This document shows, piece by piece, positions 24,174 through 28,317 of a stretch of DNA of 28,987 nt. The notes beneath the pieces are model-generated. The model made no database searches and had not been told where the DNA came from. It saw nothing but the letters and a program-made list of their open reading frames with translations. Source of the stretch: a virus; the IMG/VR virus record IMGVR_UViG_3300043418_000050, positions 1-28,987 of that record; one strand, 5' to 3'. How positions within the stretch are numbered: the first letter of the stretch is position 1; every line of letters begins with the position of its first letter. Made by a program: the position numbers and the translations under genes.

Positions 24174-24267
24174 TTTTATTCCCAAATATTCGGTCAAAGT
24201 TTTCTTGAAATTGTTTATCTGAAACACTGAATGGTCTTGGCGAACTGCCTTTTCCTGCATCATTCAT
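24076..24267 (-). CDS. Conserved small phage protein (GKGSSPRPFSV type)
   Basis: This 63-aa protein begins MNDAGKGSSPRPFSVSDKQ and continues with FQENFDRIFG, a pattern I recognise from many small phage proteins located in early operons, whose function is unknown. The conserved half ends near residue 30. The remainder overlaps the next gene and looks less constrained. ATG 24267 has AGGAAG seven nt upstream and overlaps the stop of the preceding gene by 8 nt. A longer in-frame start (24351) is rejected because it runs deep into the upstream gene. Confidence 0.65.
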   Translation of the reverse strand: MNDAGKGSSPRPFSVSDKQFQENFDRIFGNKNDKRIHNRLHETKPCDGVAKAENPSKQNDQMG

Positions 24268-24580
24268 TTGGAGGCTTCCTATATTCAAATAAGTTTTTTG
24301 CTTCTGGATATTTATCGGCAAACATTCTTGCCATGTGTGGAACTGCATCATTGTTTATTTTTAATCCACCAGATGCTTCACGCAAATTTGTGTGGTGTCT
24401 TAAAAACTCAATAATTGTTCTGGCTGAGTAATGTTCATATCCCATATTTTTTACCTTAATTGCTTCTGTGCAAAAGGCATTAAATATTGAACGATTTTCA
24501 TTTAGCCATTGGTCAAATTCATGTTTTGTCATGTTTAAGGTGGGGTACTCACAGTTTCTAAAAAGTGCGGGAATATCCAC
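24260..24580 (-). CDS. Conserved phage protein, early operon
   Basis: This protein is up to 106 aa long. The body, FDQWLNENRSIFNAF, HYSARTIIEFLRHHTNLRE, KINNDAVPHMARMFADKYP and NLFEYR, matches a widespread phage family of unknown function that lies near replication genes. Two starts are possible: GTG at 24580 and ATG at 24532 (beginning MTKHEFDQWL). Neither has a strong ribosome binding site; I list the longer form. It is helical, with no catalytic motif visible. It probably belongs to the same transcript as the Gp157-like gene upstream. Confidence 0.75.
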   Translation of the reverse strand: MDIPALFRNCEYPTLNMTKHEFDQWLNENRSIFNAFCTEAIKVKNMGYEHYSARTIIEFLRHHTNLREASGGLKINNDAVPHMARMFADKYPEAKNLFEYRKPPNE

Positions 24581-24616
24581 ATGCCACTTAGTACGGGAAC
24601 TGCTTTCCCCCTTTAA

Positions 24617-25108
24617 TCATTTGATTTGCAAACGATCTTTGCGAACGATCTGAGCGCCCTTTACAGCTTCACCAGCAAGAATTGCATTCTTGATCTTGGT
24701 TTTGCTTGGTTCTGGCGGCTTAGGGTCATTGCAAAGTTCCAAAGGAAAGATTGCTCCTTCCTCAATCTCAATAGAAGTATCTCGATCAATGTACAGCTTT
24801 ACCTCAAATGAACCATCATCGGCTTTGATTTCATTGATACCCGAAAACTTCATGTTGTCAACAAGGTATTGACGAAGCCTTTCAGCTTTGTTTTCCCGTG
24901 ATGTTTGCAACGCTTTAATTCGCTTGATTGCAAATTTAGCTTGCTCTGCTTCAAGTTCAGTATTCAAAACATAGGCGGCAACCTGTGTGATTTTGCTGCC
25001 AAGCTGCACACGGAATTCTTCAAACTCAGGTTTGGCAATGCCATCTTCATCAAACAAGTCGTCAAGCTGATTGCGGAAATCGCTTGCTAGTTGATAGAGC
25101 GAAGTCAT
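24617..25108 (-). CDS. Siphovirus Gp157-family protein
   Basis: This 163-aa protein has the full layout of the Gp157 family: an N-terminal LYQLASDFRNQLDDLFDEDG, a long coiled coil (about 35-85, ELEAEQAKFAIKRIKALQ), a beta part (DDGSFEVKLYIDRD), a proline-rich PKPPEPSKTKIKNAIL, and the ending GAQIVRKDRLQIK. The family is found in phages of many hosts and has been linked to resistance to restriction or to recombination, but without a settled mechanism. TAATG joins it to the preceding gene, so the two proteins are probably made in balance. Confidence 0.88.
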   Translation of the reverse strand: MTSLYQLASDFRNQLDDLFDEDGIAKPEFEEFRVQLGSKITQVAAYVLNTELEAEQAKFAIKRIKALQTSRENKAERLRQYLVDNMKFSGINEIKADDGSFEVKLYIDRDTSIEIEEGAIFPLELCNDPKPPEPSKTKIKNAILAGEAVKGAQIVRKDRLQIK

Positions 25109-25707
25109 TAGAAGCCTTTGTTGGCTGATGCAGCTTCAGCGTATTGAGGTGATGTTTTGATTGAATCTTTCAACCAATCAGGCAATGTTTCAAAAGTGTC
25201 CCAATCAGCATCATCAAGGTTAAACACAACAGGAGCATGACAAGCCTCTGGCTTCATGTTCTTAAACTCTTTTGGCAATGGAGTAATGGCGGCAATGTTG
25301 GTGTACTTCTTACCGTCTTTTTCGCTGGTGGTGATGTTCAACATGCAATAAGCATTGATAACGTCACTAATGTCAAAGCCAGCAAGTTCTTCAGGGTTAA
25401 AGTCACGACCCCGCCAAGAGGCCAAATCCTTGCGTAGACCAGCTTTTTCACTAAGGGATAGGGTGTAGGTCTTACCAATAGTCATTGGCTTCATTTGACC
25501 GTCTACTTCAATTGTCAACGGTGTACCGTCATCTTCTTCACCAAAGACTTCCCAAGCAAATCGAATCTTGTGTTGAATCTTTTCGCCATACTGCCCATTG
25601 GTCATCTGTTCACCCATGTCTACCAAAAGGTAGCAACGAGCAATATATGAACCAGCAGGAATACGTTTGAAGTCCTGACCACCACTGTCTTTTGCAATAA
25701 ATCCCAT
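25108..25707 (-). CDS. Probable phage ssDNA-binding protein (OB-fold type)
   Basis: This 199-aa protein belongs to a phage group typically adjacent to Gp157 and recombination genes. It is beta-rich: KRIPAGSYIARCYLLVDMG, HKIRFAWEVFG and YCMLNITTSEKDGKKYTNIA. It has the recognisable KAGLRKDLASWRGRDFNPEEL, and its C-terminal tail includes acidic DDADWDTFETLPDWL, as found in SSBs. An ssDNA-binding or annealing role is inferred from this and context, not proven by a motif. AAAGGAAAC precedes ATG 25707. It overlaps gp157 by 1 nt. Confidence 0.68.
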   Translation of the reverse strand: MGFIAKDSGGQDFKRIPAGSYIARCYLLVDMGEQMTNGQYGEKIQHKIRFAWEVFGEEDDGTPLTIEVDGQMKPMTIGKTYTLSLSEKAGLRKDLASWRGRDFNPEELAGFDISDVINAYCMLNITTSEKDGKKYTNIAAITPLPKEFKNMKPEACHAPVVFNLDDADWDTFETLPDWLKDSIKTSPQYAEAASANKGF

Positions 25708-25721
25708 TTTGTTTCCTTTGT

Positions 25722-25745
25722 AAAACCGCAGTTAAAGGTCTGCGG
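25722..25745 (-). terminator. Weak intrinsic terminator or attenuator
   Basis: Read on the - strand, CCGCAG pairs with CTGCGG around an 8-nt loop (25745-25726) and four Ts follow (25725-25722). The first arm overlaps the stop of the 25732-25941 gene. The stem is GC-rich but short, and the T-run is only four, so partial termination within the leftward operon is more likely than a full stop. Confidence 0.45.
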
Positions 25746-25941
25746 AAAACCCTTTTTTTATTTTTTCAAGCAAATTGCGCTGTTGATACATGATTTGTTC
25801 AGATTGATCTAACAAATCTGTTAATTCTCGGACTGTCGCCTCTAAATAACCAACTCGAAAAGCATATCTATCAGCATCATTTGATGAAATAAACAAATTA
25901 GCAGCTTCTTTTGCTCTGTTAATTAAAAGTTCAGCGTCCAT
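25732..25941 (-). CDS. Small coiled-coil hypothetical protein
   Basis: This 69-aa protein is almost entirely helical: LLINRAKEAANLFIS, then RVGYLEATVRELTDLLDQSEQIMYQQ, with heptad-like spacing of L/I. It starts at 25941 inside the end of a 41-codon gene on the same strand. Its stop lies in a hairpin arm of the putative attenuator. No domain is recognised. Small coiled-coil proteins of this type are common next to phage SSB/Gp157 genes, but nothing more can be said. Confidence 0.62.
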   Translation of the reverse strand: MDAELLINRAKEAANLFISSNDADRYAFRVGYLEATVRELTDLLDQSEQIMYQQRNLLEKIKKGFSADL

Positions 25942-26056
25942 ACATTAACCATTGTTTGAATTTAGATTGTTTTTTGTACGGTCCTTCAATAGCAGGTTGA
26001 ACCATACACCAAGTTCCATCATTAAAAAAACGAATTCGTTGAGACAAAATTAACAT
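25931..26056 (-). CDS. Tiny hypothetical protein (41 aa)
   Basis: A 41-codon ORF on the - strand, beginning MLILSQRIRFFNDGTW and ending KFKQWLMYGR, fills the gap between the regulator gene and the coiled-coil gene. AAAGG stands 7 nt before the ATG. It overlaps the next gene by 11 nt. The composition (aromatic, basic, Gly-Pro turn) is protein-like and not what a random AT-rich stretch would give. No family is recognised. Confidence 0.6.
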   Translation of the reverse strand: MLILSQRIRFFNDGTWCMVQPAIEGPYKKQSKFKQWLMYGR

Positions 26057-26073
26057 TTTTAAACCTTTGTAAA

Positions 26074-26373
26074 TTACATTACGGATTCAATAGCGTTTAA
26101 GTACTTTTCAGCTTTTTTGGTAATCAAGATGTATTTTGTGCGACGGTTTGGTTTTTTGTACGTCAAAGATATGTAACCAGCATCTTCAAGCATGTAAATT
26201 TTTCGATGGATTGTTGCTGGTGAAAGAAAACCAGAATTCATTAAATGACCAATTGTGTAAGGCTCGTACTTGTATTCATGTACAGCAATTGTTTCAAGCA
26301 ATTTTTCACAATCTTGATCGCAATCAAACTTGATTGTTGCTTTGATTTCTACAAATTTTAGGTAGTGTTTCAT
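26074..26373 (-). CDS. Winged-helix transcription regulator
   Basis: This 99-aa protein has the wHTH arrangement of small MarR/PadR-like regulators: a helix-turn-helix at about residues 38-62 (YTIGHLMNSGFLSPATIHRKIYMLEDAG) and a wing at about 67-84 (YISLTYKKPNRRTKYILIT). The N-terminus has cysteines C18 and C22. It is first in the leftward operon and divergent from the Cro-like gene, so it probably controls the early switch. ATG 26373 is chosen because the predicted promoter lies downstream of the only longer start (26421). No good ribosome binding site is seen. Confidence 0.75.
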   Translation of the reverse strand: MKHYLKFVEIKATIKFDCDQDCEKLLETIAVHEYKYEPYTIGHLMNSGFLSPATIHRKIYMLEDAGYISLTYKKPNRRTKYILITKKAEKYLNAIESVM

Positions 26374-26391
26374 GTTGTGTCTTATGTTGTC

Positions 26392-26416
26392 GTCCTGATT
26401 GGACAAGTCAAGTATA
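26392..26416 (-). promoter_or_regulatory. Candidate leftward promoter with operator
   Basis: On the - strand TATACT (26416-26411) is a good -10 box; a convincing -35 is missing, so an activator may be needed. The inverted repeat GTCC-N5-GGAC (26404-26392) would overlap the transcription start, a typical repressor-binding position. This would drive the winged-helix regulator and the leftward operon. All of this is pattern matching. Confidence 0.42.
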
Positions 26417-26463
26417 CACAACTAAACATAGAAAAACACACACAAGCAAAAAAAAGTTGAAGA

Positions 26464-26494
26464 TTGTTAACGGTTGATGCAAATCAACTACAAT
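26464..26494 (+). promoter_or_regulatory. Candidate rightward early promoter and operator
   Basis: TTGTTA (26464-26469) and TACAAT (26489-26494) are separated by 19 bp. Between them lies a perfect inverted repeat GTTGAT-GCAA-ATCAAC (26473-26488), where a bound repressor would block polymerase. The -10 box ends 6 nt before the Cro-like ATG (26501), so transcription would start at or very near the start codon. Confidence 0.52.
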
Positions 26495-26500
26495 GCAACC

Positions 26501-26677
26501 ATGAAAAAAGCAGACGCTATCAAACTGGCTGGCAGTGCCATCAAACTTGCTAAGGTGCTAGGCATCACAAAAGGTGCTGTGTCTCATTGGGGCGAAGACA
26601 TTCCCAAGGGACGAGAGTATGAATTACGATACATACGACCTGATTGGTTTACAGAGAAAGAGAAGGGGACAGCATGA
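26501..26677 (+). CDS. Cro-like helix-turn-helix repressor
   Basis: This 58-aa protein is a small Cro/YdaS-type DNA-binding protein. Residues 8-33 hold the HTH (LAGSAIKLAKVLGITKGAVSHWGEDI), followed by the family-typical IPKGREYELRYIRPDWF. It is first in the rightward early operon and divergent from the winged-helix regulator. No Shine-Dalgarno lies before ATG 26501, and the predicted promoter puts the transcript start at the ATG, so a leaderless message is likely. An in-frame ATG at 26474 lies inside the promoter and is rejected. It probably binds the inverted repeat just upstream. Confidence 0.85.
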   Translation: MKKADAIKLAGSAIKLAKVLGITKGAVSHWGEDIPKGREYELRYIRPDWFTEKEKGTA

Positions 26678-26985
26678 GTTCATTTGCAGAGTTAGAGTTG
26701 GCGGTCATTCGTTGGTCGGAAGATCGAAAAATCATCCCTAACAGCACACCGCTTGCTCAAGCTAAGAAGGCCAAAGAAGAAGTTCAAGAGTTGTATGACG
26801 CCTTAGTTTTAAATGATCGCAAAGCCGCCATAGATGGAGTTGGAGATACCGTTGTTTGTTTGCTTAACGTGTGCGCACTGATGGACGTTAACTTAACCGA
26901 TTGCCTTGAAGCTGCTTATGACGAAATCAAATTTAGAACTGGAACTATGGGCGCTGATGGAATTTTTTATAAGGATGTGATATAG
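26674..26985 (+). CDS. MazG-like nucleotide pyrophosphohydrolase
   Basis: This 103-aa protein of the all-alpha NTP pyrophosphohydrolase group shows KEEVQEL (E35, E36, E39) and IDGVGDTVVCLLN (D54, D58), which correspond to the metal-binding ExxE...ExxD pattern with D54 replacing the usual E. The ending EAAYDEIKFRTGTM..DGIFYKD is typical of phage MazG-like enzymes. Such enzymes remove (d)NTPs or alarmones; the substrate here is unknown. AAGGGGA precedes ATG 26674, which overlaps the Cro-like stop. The last bases contain the promoter of the structured RNA that follows. Confidence 0.82.
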   Translation: MSSFAELELAVIRWSEDRKIIPNSTPLAQAKKAKEEVQELYDALVLNDRKAAIDGVGDTVVCLLNVCALMDVNLTDCLEAAYDEIKFRTGTMGADGIFYKDVI

Positions 26986-26986
26986 T
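26978..26986 (+). promoter_or_regulatory. Extended -10 promoter for structured RNA
   Basis: TGATATAGT is an extended -10 element (TGn + TATAGT) lying over the stop of the MazG-like gene. At 17 bp spacing the -35 region (26958-26963, TGGAAT) matches 3 of 6 consensus bases, acceptable for an extended -10. The transcript would begin near 26992-26994, just before the first helix of the RNA element. Confidence 0.58.
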
Positions 26987-26991
26987 TCTTG

Positions 26992-27113
26992 AAAGACGCT
27001 TGGCGGCGTTTCTCAGTAGGGTTACACATGCTGTCTGCTGGTACTGAGCCAGTCCGCCAACGTATCCTCCTTAAAAAAGAGAGTACGAGACAGCAGGTGT
27101 AGCCCTTTTTTTT
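26992..27113 (+). ncRNA. Highly structured RNA element with terminator
   Basis: This is a roughly 120-nt non-coding stretch with four helices. A: TTGGCGG (27000-27006) with CCGCCAA (27054-27060), extendable by ACG/CGT. B: CTCAGTA (27012-27018) with TACTGAG (27042-27048). C: 27018-27036 with 27088-27106, 19 positions with one mismatch and one G-U pair, followed by eight Ts (27106-27113). D: 27062-27069 with 27079-27086, with one mismatch. C uses the loop of B, so A+B and full-length C cannot coexist except as a pseudoknot. A promoter precedes it, and the replication gene's GGA site and ATG follow after the T-run. It fits an independent sRNA, a pseudoknotted regulator or an attenuator leader. 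No family recognised. Confidence 0.78.
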
Positions 27114-27122
27114 GGATTAAAA

Positions 27123-27950
27123 ATGGCAAGAATAAGAACGATCAAGCCTGAATTTTTCAGGCATGAAGGTCTTTATGAGGCGGAAATAAAGACGAAATTA
27201 CCTTTGCGGATTGCTTACGCTGGTCTTTGGACTTCATGTGATCGAGAGGGAAGATTCAAATGGCGACCAAGACAACTCAAACTTGATTCGCTTCCTTATG
27301 ATGATGTTGATTTTTCACGCGTACTCGACGCGTTGCAATCGCGTGGATTTCTTGTCAAGTACGAGATTGATGGCGACCAATATGGAGCAATTCCTTCTTG
27401 GAAAAGTCATCAAGTTATCAACAACAAGGAATTGGCCTCAATTTTGCCAGAGCCACCAGAATCCTTAATTGAATCAAGTACTTACACGCGTGAATCACGC
27501 GTAGATGACGCGATGCTCACGCCACTTAATCTAGATCAAGGGGAAGGGAAAGGAAAGGAAGGGAAGGGGAAAGGAAAGGAAGCAGCTAACGCTGCGGCAA
27601 CTGTCGTTGCCTGTCCACCAGATGTTGATAAACAAGTTTGGGATGATTGGGTAGCACTTCGTAAAGGTAAAGGCGCAAAGGTTACAGAAACGGCTGTAAG
27701 TGGCGCAAGGCTTGAAGCAGAAAAAATTGGTTGGACACTTCAACAATTTCTTGTTGAATGGTGTACTCGTGGCAGTCAGGGCTTAAAAGCTGAATGGATT
27801 GTTGGTAAACAATCCCCTGCTGACAAACGCCAAAGCCACATGGCTCAGTTGACTCGCGGAATGTCAATCCCTAAGCCTCAACCTTTTTGGTCAAAACCTG
27901 TAACCGTTATTGAGGAGATTCCAAATGTGGAACCAAAACGACTTTTGTAA
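27123..27950 (+). CDS. Replication initiator (lambda O / DnaD-like)
   Basis: This 275-aa protein has a conserved N-terminal domain (about 1-105) opening RIRTIKPEFFRHEGLYEAE with GLWTSCDREGRFKWRPRQLKLD and ending SHQVINNKE, common in phage replication proteins and winged-helix-like. A Lys/Gly/Glu low-complexity linker follows (about 140-153), then a C-terminal part (VWDDWVALRKGKGAKVT...) that may contact the helicase loader. The loader-like P gene overlaps its end. The coding sequence holds two arrays of 11-bp repeats and a 45-nt pure-purine tract (separate entries), so the origin probably lies inside it, as in lambda O. GGA at 27114-27116 is the ribosome binding site. Confidence 0.82.
   Translation: MARIRTIKPEFFRHEGLYEAEIKTKLPLRIAYAGLWTSCDREGRFKWRPRQLKLDSLPYDDVDFSRVLDALQSRGFLVKYEIDGDQYGAIPSWKSHQVINNKELASILPEPPESLIESSTYTRESRVDDAMLTPLNLDQGEGKGKEGKGKGKEAANAAATVVACPPDVDKQVWDDWVALRKGKGAKVTETAVSGARLEAEKIGWTLQQFLVEWCTRGSQGLKAEWIVGKQSPADKRQSHMAQLTRGMSIPKPQPFWSKPVTVIEEIPNVEPKRLL
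27315..27347 (+). repeat. Iteron array 1 (three 11-bp units)
   Basis: Three units begin at 27315, 27326 and 27337 (TCACGCGTACT, CGACGCGTTGC, AATCGCGTGGA). The shared core is CGCG, placed at exactly 11-bp intervals (27318, 27329, 27340). Since 11 is not a multiple of 3, the repeats fall in different codon phases and encode different peptides, so the periodicity is a DNA signal. One helical turn per unit fits cooperative initiator binding. Confidence 0.75.
27484..27527 (+). repeat. Iteron array 2 (four 11-bp units)
   Basis: Units begin at 27484, 27495, 27506 and 27517 (ACACGCGTGAA, TCACGCGTAGA, TGACGCGATGC, TCACGCCACTT). The first three have CGCG at 27487, 27498 and 27509, and the fourth is degenerate (CGCC at 27520). 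The 11-bp phase equals that of array 1, 137 bp upstream. Together with the purine tract that starts 11 bp downstream, this is the best origin candidate in the window. Confidence 0.78.
27538..27582 (+). repeat. 45-nt pure-purine tract next to iterons
   Basis: An uninterrupted run of A/G on the + strand. A 15-nt unit, GGAAAGGAAAGGAAG, occurs twice (27547-27561 and 27568-27582). It encodes the Gly-Lys-Glu linker of the initiator. Homopurine-homopyrimidine tracts can melt or form triplexes, and such a tract beside iterons could aid unwinding; a purely protein-level linker repeat is the alternative. Confidence 0.6.
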
Positions 27951-28317
27951 TGCCGACTTTGGCTTTGATTACATCTTTAGCACCATGAACGCAATCTACG
28001 GCGCAAGGTTTGAGAGTAACTGGCAAAACGTAGATGCTGCAATCATTCGTCAAGTATGGAAAGAGCGTTTAGGTCGTTTTTTGACATACAAGCCAAGCCT
28101 TGACTATGCTTTAAGCCACCTTAAAGGTGAGTTTCCACCAAGTGCTATTACGTTTCGGGATATGTGCAATGCAGGGCCAAACATTCCTGATAAACCAGTT
28201 ATTGCAATTGCACAACAAAAGACAAAAGCTGAGATTGAAGAAGGTGAACGCGTAAAGGCTGATTCTCTTGCAAGACTTGCAGAACTTAAAAAAACATATA
28301 GGGGGGTACATGAATGA
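27925..28317 (+). CDS. Helicase-loader-like replication protein (lambda P type)
   Basis: This 130-aa protein starts at ATG 27925 with GAGGAG seven nt upstream; an in-frame TTG at 27910 is weaker. The arrangement FDYIFSTMNAIYGARFESNW, AAIIRQVWKERLGRFL, ALSHLKGEFPPSAITFRDMCN matches phage P-like proteins (a helical body ending in 'pPs...eFr.mC'). The C-terminus is a charged helix (TKAEIEEGERVKADSLARLAEL). It overlaps the initiator gene by 26 nt. The likely role is to deliver the host DnaB helicase to the initiator-bound origin. It overlaps the methyltransferase start by 8 nt. Confidence 0.72.
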   Translation: MWNQNDFCNADFGFDYIFSTMNAIYGARFESNWQNVDAAIIRQVWKERLGRFLTYKPSLDYALSHLKGEFPPSAITFRDMCNAGPNIPDKPVIAIAQQKTKAEIEEGERVKADSLARLAELKKTYRGVHE

